Shown in pieces: positions 8,799-17,259 of a DNA stretch of 64,000 bases. The translations under genes and the position numbers were made by a program. The notes below the pieces were generated by a model that saw nothing but the letters and a program-made list of their open reading frames with translations, was not told the DNA's origin and made no database searches. The stretch is from assembly GCA_934435205.1 (NCBI GenBank), contig CAKSAK010000001.1, forward strand, positions 545,117 through 609,116, written 5' to 3'. Source of the DNA: an uncultured Ruminococcus sp. GTDB lineage: Bacteria > Bacillota > Clostridia > Oscillospirales > Ruminococcaceae. Numbering within the stretch: the first letter of the stretch is position 1; the number at the start of each line of letters is the position of its first letter.

Positions 8799-9593
8799 AT
8801 GGTAATTGATTTTCACGTTCACGCTTTTAATCCAAAGGTGGCGGAAAAAGCTGTTGAAAAGCTTCAGGCTTGCAGTGGGATAACACCTTTCACAAGAGGC
8901 ACTGTGGAGGAAACTATACAGCGTTTTGACGAATGGGGCGTTGACAAGGGCGTGCTGTTATCAGTGGCAACAAAGCCTACTCAGCAGAGAGTTATAAACG
9001 ATTGGTGTGCTGAGCAGGACGGCGGGAGATTTATAAGCTTCGGCTGTTTACACCCTGACGCTGAGGACTATGAGCAGGAGATAGCCCACATAAAAGAGCT
9101 TGGACTTCACGGCATAAAGCTTCACCCTGATTATCAGGGCTTTATGATAGATGATGAGCGCATGGACAAGATATATGACGCCATTGAAAGAGCCGACCTG
9201 CCTGTTATATTCCATTCTGGCTATGACTGCGTTTCCCCTGACCTTATCCACTCCACACCTGAGAGGGCGCTGAACATGATAAAAAAGCACCCTAAGCTCA
9301 AGGTCATTCTTGCACATCTTGGTGCAAACATGATGTGGGAAAAGGTACTTGACGTTCTTGCAGGCGTTGACGGTGAAGTTTATTTTGACACCGCTTTCAC
9401 AAGTATGTGTCCTGATGAGCTTATGCAGGCTATCGTTGAAAAGCATGGTGCTGACAGGATACTTTTTGCAAGCGATTGCCCTTGGGACAGCTCCTATCTT
9501 ATAAAAGAAAAGATACTGCGCTTGAACATTTCCGAGGATAACAAAGATAAAATTCTCGGAGGCAACGCAGAAAGGCTTCTTGGCTTAAAATAA
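8799..9593 (+). CDS. Amidohydrolase (PF04909-type metal-dependent hydrolase)
   Basis: This 264-residue TIM-barrel hydrolase has an N-terminal metal-binding HVHAF motif at residues 5-9, GIKLHPDYQGF near residue 107, FHSGYD near 138, LAHLGAN near 170 and ASDCPWDSS near 225. These correspond to the usual His/His/Asp metal ligands of the amidohydrolase-2 family, whose members include decarboxylases and C-C or C-N hydrolases. The substrate cannot be told. It has its own promoter, and the next gene follows after 33 bases. Confidence 0.8.
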   Translation: MVIDFHVHAFNPKVAEKAVEKLQACSGITPFTRGTVEETIQRFDEWGVDKGVLLSVATKPTQQRVINDWCAEQDGGRFISFGCLHPDAEDYEQEIAHIKELGLHGIKLHPDYQGFMIDDERMDKIYDAIERADLPVIFHSGYDCVSPDLIHSTPERALNMIKKHPKLKVILAHLGANMMWEKVLDVLAGVDGEVYFDTAFTSMCPDELMQAIVEKHGADRILFASDCPWDSSYLIKEKILRLNISEDNKDKILGGNAERLLGLK

Positions 9594-9626
9594 AATTGTG
9601 TAAATTTTGAAAAGAGGATATAAAAA

Positions 9627-10253
9627 ATGAGATCAAAACTGCTTGCGGCTGTGCTGGCTTGTTCTGCGGTTTTCGGGCTTGCGTCATGTGGGGCAGTGCT
9701 TCCTGAAAACTCCTCCGAAACTGAGACCACCACGGGTACTGCCGCCCAGAGAGTTATAGAGACCACAAAGACCGCCACCATGGGCGACGATTACGATGAG
9801 GACGATGAGGATTACGAGGGCTACACCACCACCACTTCCGTGACGGCTGGCACACTTGAAAATCCTGACGTAAGCATTGACGAGGGCTACGATCCTGACA
9901 TAATCGCAACGGCAACAAAGAGGACGACCACCACGACCACCACCACTGCCGCTGAGACCGAGGCGACTAAAAAGACCACCACCACAAAGTTCAAAAAGGA
10001 CGCGCTTTTCCCTTTGGGTGATGATGTGAAATACCCTGATTCTATACCATTTCTTGTAAAGTCCGACACCTCTTACCTTAATCTCAGATACGGTCCGTCA
10101 AAAAAATATGACGTGATAGAAAAGATACCTGACGGCAAGACCATAAACGGCTATGGCGAGCGGACAGACGGCGACGGAAACATATGGGTATATGTAAAAT
10201 ACAACGATAAAAGCGGCTGGGTAATGAAAGAGCTTCTCAGCGGCACTGAATAA
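9627..10253 (+). CDS. SH3-domain lipoprotein with Thr-rich linker
   Basis: A lipoprotein signal peptide ends in a LASC lipobox near residue 21. A low-complexity linker follows, rich in Asp/Glu and then Thr (residues about 30-125). The last 70 residues form a bacterial SH3 domain (YLNLRYGPSKKYDVIEKI, then GWVMKELL), a fold that usually binds peptidoglycan. It is likely an exported, membrane-anchored cell-wall-binding protein. The ribosome binding site is AGAGGAT. Confidence 0.85.
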   Translation: MRSKLLAAVLACSAVFGLASCGAVLPENSSETETTTGTAAQRVIETTKTATMGDDYDEDDEDYEGYTTTTSVTAGTLENPDVSIDEGYDPDIIATATKRTTTTTTTTAAETEATKKTTTTKFKKDALFPLGDDVKYPDSIPFLVKSDTSYLNLRYGPSKKYDVIEKIPDGKTINGYGERTDGDGNIWVYVKYNDKSGWVMKELLSGTE

Positions 10254-10267
10254 ACGGAGGACGAATA

Positions 10268-10774
10268 ATGGACAGCTTCAAGGAACAAATAGTTCGCAAG
10301 ATTCCCACAAAGAACGATAAGATACAGAAAATTTTCATCATGATAGCAAGCGTGGCACTTGCCGCACTGTGCTTTATCTTCCCTTTTGGCACGCAGTTTT
10401 CTGTAATAGGCATTTTTCTTGCCGCCGCCGCACTTTATGGCGGTTATTATCTTACAACAAAACTCGATGTGGAGTATGAATACATTTTCACAAACGGAGA
10501 AATAGACGTTGACAAGATAACGGCTCAGCGTTCAAGAAAACGCCTTATCACATTCCGTTGCGGCAGTGCGACAGATTTCGGCATTGCTGACGAGAATTTC
10601 ACTGTACCTGAGGGTGCAACACAGGTCCTTGCCTGCGCTTGTGACGATAGCCTTACAGACTACTACATAACATTCAACCACAAAAATCTCGGGCTTACAA
10701 CTGTTATCTTCACACCTGATGATGATATGCTGGAGCTTATGAAGCCTGCGCTTCCGAGAACACTGAGGAAATAA
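10268..10774 (+). CDS. Small membrane protein, function unknown (DUF6106-like)
   Basis: This 168-residue protein has two adjacent hydrophobic segments at about residues 22-60 and then a soluble domain of about 105 residues. The arrangement and the VEYEYIFTNGEIDVDKI stretch resemble the Clostridial DUF6106 family, which has no assigned function; this match is from memory only. The gene lies 15 bases after the SH3 lipoprotein gene and 4 bases before acpS, so it is in the same operon. Confidence 0.7.
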   Translation: MDSFKEQIVRKIPTKNDKIQKIFIMIASVALAALCFIFPFGTQFSVIGIFLAAAALYGGYYLTTKLDVEYEYIFTNGEIDVDKITAQRSRKRLITFRCGSATDFGIADENFTVPEGATQVLACACDDSLTDYYITFNHKNLGLTTVIFTPDDDMLELMKPALPRTLRK

Positions 10775-10777
10775 AAA

Positions 10778-11161
10778 ATGAAAATATTTGTCGGAACTGA
10801 TCTTATCGAGATCGAACGCATAAAAAAAAGCTGTCAGAGCCGACGTTTCTGCGAAAGGGTTTACTCCGAAAAGGAGCTGACCCTTTTTTCGCAGAAGAAA
10901 AACCCCTATGAATCTATGGCGGCGAACTGGGCGGCAAAGGAAAGCTTCGCAAAGGCTTTAGGCACAGGGGTGGAGGGCTTCGCTTTGAATGAGGTGTCAT
11001 GCTTGCGTGACGAGCTTGGCTGTCCTTATCTGGAGCTTACGGGCAATGCGCTTTTGGCGGCTGAAAAAAGGGGGCTGACCTTTGCGGTTTCCCTTTCCCA
11101 CATCAAGGATATCGCTTCGGCGGTGGTGGTAGCATACGAAAAGGAGGATAAAAATGGATAG
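10778..11161 (+). CDS. acpS: Holo-[acyl-carrier-protein] synthase
   Basis: At 127 residues this is typical of AcpS. The GTDLIEIERI motif at the N terminus holds the Mg-binding Asp, and WAAKESFAKALGTG near residue 48 is the family signature with the second metal ligand Glu. The enzyme transfers 4'-phosphopantetheine from CoA to acyl carrier proteins. The 3' end overlaps the next gene by 8 bases. Confidence 0.95.
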   Translation: MKIFVGTDLIEIERIKKSCQSRRFCERVYSEKELTLFSQKKNPYESMAANWAAKESFAKALGTGVEGFALNEVSCLRDELGCPYLELTGNALLAAEKRGLTFAVSLSHIKDIASAVVVAYEKEDKNG

Positions 11162-12677
11162 GATATTGACAGTGGAGCAAATGACATTTTGCGAGCATGA
11201 GGCTGAAAAATATGGCGTGAGCCTTGCTCAGCTCATGGACAATGCGGCGGCACAGCTTGCGGAGGTCATTGCGGGCAACTCGTCTGCGTCCTCAAAGATA
11301 GCGCTTCTTATTGGCAAGGGCAACAATGGCGGTGACGGACTTGTGGCGGCAAATCTGCTTGTGGAGCAGGGCTTCAAGCCTGCGGTGGTCTTATGCTGTG
11401 GTGAGCCTGACACTGACCTTTCCTCGGCGGCGTATGCTAGGCTTGACAAGAGCGTAGAGGTGCTGAAAGCTGAAAATACGCTGTCCGTTATCGAGGGTGC
11501 AGATGTGCTTGTGGACTGCATTTTCGGCACTGGTTTTCACGGAAGCCTGCGTGAAAATATCCTGCCAGTGTTTAGGGCTTGCGAAAAATGTGAAGGCATG
11601 AAGATAGCCTGCGACCTGCCGTCGGGGGTCAATGCACGAAATGGTCAGGCTGACAAGCTGTCGTTCAAGGCTGACCTGACAGTGACCTTTCATCGTAGCA
11701 AGCTGGGTCTTTATTTACAGCCTGCGGTGGACTACTGCGGTGAGATCCTGGTAAAAGATATCGGCATTGATGAGCGCTGTGAGGATACGCTCTCCCCTGT
11801 TATAACGGCTTTTGACGTGGCAAAAGCAAGGGTGACACTACCTTTTCGACCTGCTGACGGACACAAGGGTACGTTTGGAAAAATCGTGAGCGTGGCAGGC
11901 TCGGAGAGTTATATCGGTGCGGCAGGGCTTTCAGCAATGGCGGCAATGCGAACAGGCGTGGGGCTTTTTGAGCTTTGCACTGCAAAAAGCGTGGTCAGCT
12001 CACTGTCGGCAAGTATGTATGAATGTACATACTCGGCAATGAAAACTGACGAGGACGGCTTTATGGTGGCTGAAAATGCGGAGACGATACTGAAAAAGTG
12101 CGAAAAGGCAAGCTGTTTGCTTATAGGCTGTGGGCTTGGTCACATGGCTGAAACGGAGAAGCTTGTGGCGGAGCTTATGGAAAAGGCGGAGATTCCAATA
12201 GTTTTGGACGCTGACGGAATAAATTCACTTTGTCCGAATATAGATGTACTGTTGAAGAAGAAAAGTACAGTTATCCTCACCCCTCACCCTGCGGAGCTTG
12301 CAAGGCTTTGCGGAGTGAGTGTAGGCGAGGTCATGTCGGACAGACTTGGGTTTGCATATCGGCTGTCGGAAAAATATGGCGTGACAGTGCTGGCGAAGTC
12401 GGCTGACACCTTTGCGGTAAGCGGCGGCAAGGTCTATCTTTGCACCGAAGGCACAACTGCCCTTGCAAAGGGTGGCTCAGGGGATATGCTTGCAGGCATT
12501 GTATCATCCTATGTGGCTCAGGGGTGCGACGCCCTTGATGCGGCGGCACTTGGGTCGTTCACACTTGGCTCAGCGGCTCTACTTGCAGGATACAAAAGAT
12601 CTGAGCGTGGAATCATTGCAAGAGATGTTATTGACGCTTTGCCAAGATTTTTGTATGACCTTGAAAACGCCGACTAG
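11154..12677 (+). CDS. nnrD: Bifunctional NAD(P)H-hydrate epimerase/dehydratase
   Basis: This 507-residue protein fuses two repair enzymes. The N-terminal YjeF_N domain (about 1-210) has GKGNNGGDGLVAA and is the NAD(P)HX epimerase. The C-terminal ribokinase-like domain (about 220-500) has a KGTFGKIVSVAGS nucleotide loop, a TPHPAELARL segment and AKGGSGDMLAGI, the signature of the ADP-dependent dehydratase. Together they restore damaged NADH and NADPH hydrates. The acpS-nnrD neighbourhood is common in Firmicutes. The ATG overlaps the acpS stop region, and a terminator follows. Confidence 0.95.
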   Translation: MDRILTVEQMTFCEHEAEKYGVSLAQLMDNAAAQLAEVIAGNSSASSKIALLIGKGNNGGDGLVAANLLVEQGFKPAVVLCCGEPDTDLSSAAYARLDKSVEVLKAENTLSVIEGADVLVDCIFGTGFHGSLRENILPVFRACEKCEGMKIACDLPSGVNARNGQADKLSFKADLTVTFHRSKLGLYLQPAVDYCGEILVKDIGIDERCEDTLSPVITAFDVAKARVTLPFRPADGHKGTFGKIVSVAGSESYIGAAGLSAMAAMRTGVGLFELCTAKSVVSSLSASMYECTYSAMKTDEDGFMVAENAETILKKCEKASCLLIGCGLGHMAETEKLVAELMEKAEIPIVLDADGINSLCPNIDVLLKKKSTVILTPHPAELARLCGVSVGEVMSDRLGFAYRLSEKYGVTVLAKSADTFAVSGGKVYLCTEGTTALAKGGSGDMLAGIVSSYVAQGCDALDAAALGSFTLGSAALLAGYKRSERGIIARDVIDALPRFLYDLENAD

Positions 12678-12692
12678 GCTGTACTAAAAACA

Positions 12693-12724
12693 AAGACCTT
12701 CTTCTTATGAAGAGGGTCTTTTTT
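12693..12724 (+). terminator. Intrinsic terminator after nnrD
   Basis: AAGACC..TTCTTC pairs with GAAGA..GGTCTT across a short TTAT loop, followed by six T. Confidence 0.85.
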
Positions 12725-12737
12725 AATGGAGGGCAAA

Positions 12738-13232
12738 ATGAAAAGAACAAAGGCATTTTTTATCACGATTTTAGCTGTAATAGGCTTATGCTCATGCGGT
12801 GAAAGCACAGAAGTCAAGCCCGTGAAGCTGGCAGAGGATTACAAGACCCCGGCTGAGTTCACCATTGACGGCACGGAATACACTGCGAACTTCATCCGCG
12901 GGAACGCAGATATGTGGGAGTGCGAGATAACTGCGCCCGAAACTGTCAGCGGCATGGTGATAACCTGCTCAGGAGAAAGCGCACGACTTGAATACAAGGG
13001 TTTGACCTACGAAACTGACCGAGGGAACATTCCCGAAAGCTCCGCTGTCACAATGACCGCCGCTGTGCTTGACAAGCTTATTTCGCAGAAAGGCGTGACT
13101 TATCTCAAAAATGACAAGGGAGATATCACCGCCACGGGACAGATAAAAGGTCAGGATTTTTCAGCTAAAATCAAGGGCGGAAAGGTAAAAAGCCTGGAGA
13201 TATCAGGGGAGGTAAGCGTAAAATTCACATAA
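12738..13232 (+). CDS. Putative lipoprotein, function unknown
   Basis: This 164-residue protein starts at the ATG at 12738, chosen because GGAGGG lies 5 bases upstream; an ATG 12 bases earlier is less well placed. The signal peptide ends in a GLCSC lipobox near residue 20. The mature part is beta-rich, with a KGQDFSAKIKGGKVKSLEI end that recalls LolA-like or YcdB-like beta folds, but no family is recognised. It starts within a dozen bases of the nnrD terminator and ends at a second terminator, so it may depend on read-through or on a promoter inside nnrD. Confidence 0.75.
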   Translation: MKRTKAFFITILAVIGLCSCGESTEVKPVKLAEDYKTPAEFTIDGTEYTANFIRGNADMWECEITAPETVSGMVITCSGESARLEYKGLTYETDRGNIPESSAVTMTAAVLDKLISQKGVTYLKNDKGDITATGQIKGQDFSAKIKGGKVKSLEISGEVSVKFT

Positions 13233-13263
13233 AAAAGGTGCAGAGAAAATCTGCACCTTTCTT
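13231..13263. terminator. Bidirectional terminator between convergent genes
   Basis: AAAGGTGCAGA, loop GAAAA, TCTGCACCTTT. The stem is perfect and there are A and T runs on both sides. Confidence 0.88.
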
Positions 13264-13278
13264 ATGTATGGAAATAAA

Positions 13279-14148
13279 TTATTTACCAAAGTTTGCGCAA
13301 GCGATAACGTTACCGTCCTCGTCCTCAAATCTGAGGTCAGCAATGTAGAAATCAGCCTGGTTTGGAATGCCCCATCTCATGATAGAAACGAACTGTGGGT
13401 CAGTTGTGTTTACAAATGTAGCGCCGTCCTTGATACCAGGTCTCATTGTAAGCTCATAGGAACCCCACTCAGATGTCCACTCAGCTTCGCCGAAGTCATA
13501 AAGGTCGTTCCAACTGTTTTCGCCGTCGCCTGTTGAAGGCTGTGTAACGAATGCGCCCATGAAGTTACCAGGAACAAGTGATGTTGAGCCGTCGTCACCA
13601 GTGAACTCGCCAACTGCCTTTGTAACTACGTCAGCCTTAACTGTGAAGATCTTCTCAAGATCAGCTTCCTGACCCTCAAAGAACTTCTCCATGTGGAACT
13701 TGATCTTAGGGATCTTGTAGTTGCCATTATCCTGATCGAGAACCTCGACCTTGAGCATTGGAACACCTGCAAGCTCCTCAATAGAGAGATTTACATGAGA
13801 CTCATCGTTCTCGTAATCCTTCTCAGCGAAAGGTTCAACGATAGAAGCAACGTCCATATCCTTCTTGAAATATACAGAAGCCTCCTCATAGTTCTTCAAA
13901 GTAGCTGGCATTTCGGAAATATCCTTTGCAGCTTCACCCTCTGACTCTGTGCCGGAAGCGGCTGTTGAATCAGCTGTTGACTCAGGAGCGGCTGTTGTTG
14001 TAGTAGCCTCTGTTGTTGTAGCAGCTGTAGTAGTTGTTGTAGTTGTTGCAGCCTCAGCCTTTGATGAAGAATCATCAGAGCTGCCGCAAGAAGCGAACAT
14101 AGCACTTGTAAGTGTAAGTGCAAGAGCGCAAGCTAAAAACTTTTTCAT
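13279..14148 (-). CDS. Secreted lipoprotein with Thr/Ala-rich linker, possible carbohydrate-binding fold
   Basis: A signal peptide with an FASC lipobox near residue 20 is followed by a Ser/Thr/Ala-rich linker to about residue 75. The remaining 210 residues form a globular domain rich in Trp, Phe and Asp. Its last part (SIMRWGIPNQADFYIADLRFEDEDGNVI) resembles in pattern the end of the next secreted protein at 14399. Such layouts are common for surface substrate-binding proteins of fibre-degrading Ruminococcus, but no CBM family is recognised. The gene has its own promoter and a bidirectional terminator. Confidence 0.75.
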   Translation of the reverse strand: MKKFLACALALTLTSAMFASCGSSDDSSSKAEAATTTTTTTAATTTEATTTTAAPESTADSTAASGTESEGEAAKDISEMPATLKNYEEASVYFKKDMDVASIVEPFAEKDYENDESHVNLSIEELAGVPMLKVEVLDQDNGNYKIPKIKFHMEKFFEGQEADLEKIFTVKADVVTKAVGEFTGDDGSTSLVPGNFMGAFVTQPSTGDGENSWNDLYDFGEAEWTSEWGSYELTMRPGIKDGATFVNTTDPQFVSIMRWGIPNQADFYIADLRFEDEDGNVIACANFGK

Positions 14149-14209
14149 TTTAATAACCTCCGTTTGATTGTCATGCTATACACATAGCCTGACCTATATT
14201 TACTTTTGT

Positions 14210-14238
14210 ATTATAACACAATAGCCACATATTTTCAA
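14210..14238 (-). promoter_or_regulatory. Sigma-A promoter of the secreted lipoprotein gene
   Basis: Minus strand TTGAAA, 17 bases, TATAAT. Confidence 0.75.
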
Positions 14239-14323
14239 TATACTATTTGCACAATTTAAACACATGATTTCAGATACTTTGCACAGAAATCGTTTACAAA
14301 TTAGTGCAGGTTACACAAACGAA

Positions 14324-14361
14324 CAAAAAAACAGAGCTTCCCGAATGACAGAAAGCTCTGT
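14324..14361 (-). terminator. Intrinsic terminator of the 14399 gene
   Basis: ACAGAGCTT pairs with AAGCTCTGT, followed on the minus strand by seven T. Confidence 0.8.
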
Positions 14362-14398
14362 ATAAATTCACTTATTCAAGTGTGTTATCTGCGAGAGA

Positions 14399-15277
14399 TT
14401 ACTTTCTCTTAGAAATAACGATAGCTGCACCAGCAAGTGCTACGCCTGCGAGTGCAAGACCAGCTGTTGCGCCTGTAGCTGCTGTGTTGTCAGAAGCTGC
14501 TGCTGAAGATGTAGCTGTTGTAGTTGTTGTGCCAGCCTTTGAAGATGTTGTGCCAGCTGCTGTTGAAGATGTAGCTGCTGCAGAAGACTTGTCGTCCTTC
14601 TTAGACTCGTCCTTCTTAGAATCTGTGCCTGATGCTGTAGAATCTGTGCCTGAGCTTGACTCCTCAGCTACTGGCTTCTTCTGAACTTCCTTCTTGTCCT
14701 TGTTAGAACCAGCCTCGAAGAGAACGTTGCCGTCAGCGCCAAGAACCTTCATACCTACAACGTCGATACCCTTAAGGTCTGCTGCCCAGTTGTTGATACC
14801 AACTGCTGCGTAATTATCAGCATCGCCGTCTGTTGTTGCGAAAACAGGAGCGTCGCCGAGGTATTCAAGAACGTATGTGCCTTCCTCTTCTGTTGTGTAG
14901 CAGAGAGTATCCTTTGGCTTATCGTCCTCAACCCATGAGCCGCCAGCCCAGTCCTTAGCGTTCCAGCCACCAGACTTTGAGTTGAAGTTGATTGATCCGC
15001 CACCGCCGATCGTGTTCCAATCGTTGTTGTCAACCTTGATTGTGAATGAAGCACCGTAAACAGCTCCAAGGTCAGAGATAGCATCCTTGTTTACAGCACC
15101 CTCTGACTCATCGCCATTGAAGAATACAGCAAAAAGGTCATCCTGAGTCTGTCTGCCGATCTTAGCGAGGTCATCGCTTGCGTTGAGCTTTGTGCCTGCT
15201 GCTGATGCTGGGATCATTGCCATAGAAGCTACGATAGCTGCTGCTGACATACCAGCGAGAATCTTAGAAATTTTCAT
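14399..15277 (-). CDS. Secreted surface protein with C-terminal wall/membrane anchor
   Basis: This 292-residue protein starts at the ATG at 15277, which follows a GGAGGAG site; an upstream in-frame start is unlikely. It has a Sec signal peptide (cut near an ASAAG site at about residue 26), a globular domain of about 165 residues rich in Gly, Trp and Asp, and a Ser/Thr/Ala linker. The C terminus has a hydrophobic stretch and a KRK tail, as in sortase-anchored proteins, but only an AATG sequence stands where LPXTG would be. It ends its globular part with KVLGADGNVLFEAG, similar in pattern to the neighbouring lipoprotein. A surface-binding role is an inference. Confidence 0.75.
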   Translation of the reverse strand: MKISKILAGMSAAAIVASMAMIPASAAGTKLNASDDLAKIGRQTQDDLFAVFFNGDESEGAVNKDAISDLGAVYGASFTIKVDNNDWNTIGGGGSINFNSKSGGWNAKDWAGGSWVEDDKPKDTLCYTTEEEGTYVLEYLGDAPVFATTDGDADNYAAVGINNWAADLKGIDVVGMKVLGADGNVLFEAGSNKDKKEVQKKPVAEESSSGTDSTASGTDSKKDESKKDDKSSAAATSSTAAGTTSSKAGTTTTTATSSAAASDNTAATGATAGLALAGVALAGAAIVISKRK

Positions 15278-15333
15278 CGTTAATCTCCTCCATATGAATA
15301 TAGTTTTATGAATTGTCATTCAATTCTAGTCTT

Positions 15334-15362
15334 ATTATAACAGAATTTTTCCCTAAAATCAA
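15334..15362 (-). promoter_or_regulatory. Sigma-A promoter of the 14399 gene
   Basis: Minus strand TTGATT, 17 bases, TATAAT. Confidence 0.7.
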
Positions 15363-15483
15363 GGGGTTTTCACGTTTTTTATCCCAAAAAGTGTTGAAAT
15401 TTCTAACAATATTGTCACACTTCTTTTGTGCATTAATCACAGAAAACGTTATCATTTCTTGTATTTTACAACAAATGTCTGTC

Positions 15484-16245
15484 CTATCTGTCGTTGAATC
15501 TCTGCAGGAACTGCTTTGTTCTTTCATTCTGGGTCTGACCGAAGACTTCCTCCGGAGTACCCTCCTCCACGATATAGCCGTCGTCCATGAAGATAACATG
15601 GTTTGCCACGTCACGGGCAAATGCCATTTCATGGGTGACTATGACCATGGTCATTTTCTCCTTGGCAAGCTCTTTTATTACCTTTAAAATCTCCCCCGTC
15701 AGCTCTGGGTCGAGGGCGGAGGTCGGCTCGTCAAAGAAAAGTATCTGCGGTTTCAGAGCCAATGCTCTTGCAATAGATACACGCTGCTGCTGACCGCCTG
15801 AAAGCTCGCAGGGATAGGACTTGCCTTTAGTCTCAAGCCCCATTTTCTTCAAAAGCTCTTCGCAGTTGGCTTTTGCCTCGGCTTTTGGCTGTTTAAGGAC
15901 ATGGAGAGGAGCTTCCATTATATTCTGATTTACTGAGAAATGCGGAAAAAGGTTGAAATTCTGGAATACAAGACCGATTTTCAGGCGGATATCCCTAAGG
16001 GTCTTAGAGGGTGCATAGACTGCCTTGCCATTTTCTGTATGGAACATATTCACACCGTCAACGTTTATCTCTCCGCCGTCTGCTTTTTCAAGCTGGTTTA
16101 TACAGCGCAGAAGCGTTGATTTACCGCTTCCTGACGGTCCGATTATTGCGACTACCTCGCCCACCTCAACGTTAAAAGAAATATCTTTGAGTACCTTAAG
16201 GCTGTCAAAGCTTTTGGAAATATTTTTCACTTCAAGAATAGCCAT
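15484..16245 (-). CDS. Polar amino-acid ABC transporter, ATPase
   Basis: This 253-residue ATPase of the GlnQ/HisP type has Walker A GPSGSGKST near residue 37, the signature LSGGQQQRVSIARAL near 145 and Walker B ILFFDEPTSALDPE near 168. The A-loop and the FFDEPTSALDPELT context are characteristic of polar amino-acid uptake systems. It follows the permease gene by 11 bases with an AAGGAG site. No substrate-binding protein is encoded next to it. Confidence 0.92.
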   Translation of the reverse strand: MAILEVKNISKSFDSLKVLKDISFNVEVGEVVAIIGPSGSGKSTLLRCINQLEKADGGEINVDGVNMFHTENGKAVYAPSKTLRDIRLKIGLVFQNFNLFPHFSVNQNIMEAPLHVLKQPKAEAKANCEELLKKMGLETKGKSYPCELSGGQQQRVSIARALALKPQILFFDEPTSALDPELTGEILKVIKELAKEKMTMVIVTHEMAFARDVANHVIFMDDGYIVEEGTPEEVFGQTQNERTKQFLQRFNDR

Positions 16246-16256
16246 ATGAGTTCTCC

Positions 16257-16967
16257 TTATTTATAATAGTCGAATTTCTTTTCGATAACGGCAAATGCCA
16301 CCGTCACGATAGCGTTGAGTACGAAATAGAATGCGCCTGCGATAAAAAGCGGTGTTATAGAGCTATACAGATTCATCTGCTGTTTTGCTTTCATTGTTAT
16401 CTCGGCGAATGCGATAACGTTTGCCAGAGATGTATCCTTTACAAGGACGATGACCTCATTCGATGTGGCAGGGATAACACGCTTTGTGACCTGTGGCAGG
16501 ATTATCCTGAAAAATGTCTGCATTTTCGTCATGCCCAGCATTGAAGCCGCCTCGTACTGTCCCTTTGGGATAGCCTCGATACCGCCTCTGAAAATCTCTG
16601 CGAAATACGCCGCATAGTTAAGGACAAATGCCGTAACAAGGGCGATAAACATATAGTTCTCGTTGTTTTTGATATTGGTAAGCACGTCATATATACCGCC
16701 TGTTTTGCCCTGCTTTGCAGCACTTGCGATGATAAGCGGCACTGCATAGTAGATAGCGATTATTTGAAGCATGAGCGGTGTGCCACGCATAACGAGTATA
16801 TAAAGATTTGTCAGCCATGAGATAGGCTTGAAGCGGCATTTTTTCAGCATTGTAACAAGCACTCCCACAGGTATTGAAAGCACGATAGTCCATGCGAAAA
16901 GCTTCAGGGTATTAGGCAGGAACTCCAGCAGGATCTCCGTGACCTTTTTTACTTCCTCAAAAGTCAT
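16257..16967 (-). CDS. Polar amino-acid ABC transporter, permease
   Basis: This 236-residue membrane protein has about five hydrophobic segments and the EAA loop AAYFAEIFRGGIEAIPKGQYEAASMLGM, as in HisM/GlnP-type permeases. It forms a pair with the ATPase gene downstream. These permeases usually work with a periplasmic-type binding lipoprotein, which must come from elsewhere in the genome. The promoter lies 61 bases upstream. Confidence 0.92.
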   Translation of the reverse strand: MTFEEVKKVTEILLEFLPNTLKLFAWTIVLSIPVGVLVTMLKKCRFKPISWLTNLYILVMRGTPLMLQIIAIYYAVPLIIASAAKQGKTGGIYDVLTNIKNNENYMFIALVTAFVLNYAAYFAEIFRGGIEAIPKGQYEAASMLGMTKMQTFFRIILPQVTKRVIPATSNEVIVLVKDTSLANVIAFAEITMKAKQQMNLYSSITPLFIAGAFYFVLNAIVTVAFAVIEKKFDYYK

Positions 16968-17027
16968 AAATATTCATTCCTTAACTAAATATTACGATAA
17001 CACGTCACCGTATCAGCGTATTAATAC

Positions 17028-17056
17028 ATTATACTACATATTTTGCGACTTGTCAA
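17028..17056 (-). promoter_or_regulatory. Sigma-A promoter of the amino-acid ABC operon
   Basis: Minus strand TTGACA, 17 bases, TATAAT. Confidence 0.8.
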
Positions 17057-17063
17057 ACGAATT

Positions 17064-17249
17064 GAATTAGGAATTAGGAATTAGGAATGAGGAATTGACA
17101 CCGCCGTACATTGTGACGTACAAAAAGTTTGTTTAATGAGAAAGTTTGTGAGATAATCATGCGAACGCAGTTCGCAATGAAAGAAATCATCGCCGCAGGC
17201 GATACCTTCATTCCTCATTCCTAATTCCTCATTTGTCATTCCTCATTAG
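17064..17249. repeat. Heptamer-bounded inverted-repeat element (186 bp)
   Basis: The left end is five heptamers GAATTAG/GAATGAG; the right end is six in inverted orientation, TCATTCC/TAATTCC. The core holds two hairpins, GCGAAC-gca-GTTCGC at 17161 and ATCGCC-gca-GGCGAT at 17189. No ORF is seen. A related 480-bp element is at 34061. Confidence 0.8.
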
Positions 17250-17259
17250 AGCGTTCCGC

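Noticed and set aside
14399..15277. LPXTG sortase substrate
   Set aside because: The hydrophobic stretch and KRK tail fit, but no LPXTG or NPXTG precedes it, only AATG; kept as a general membrane or wall anchor.
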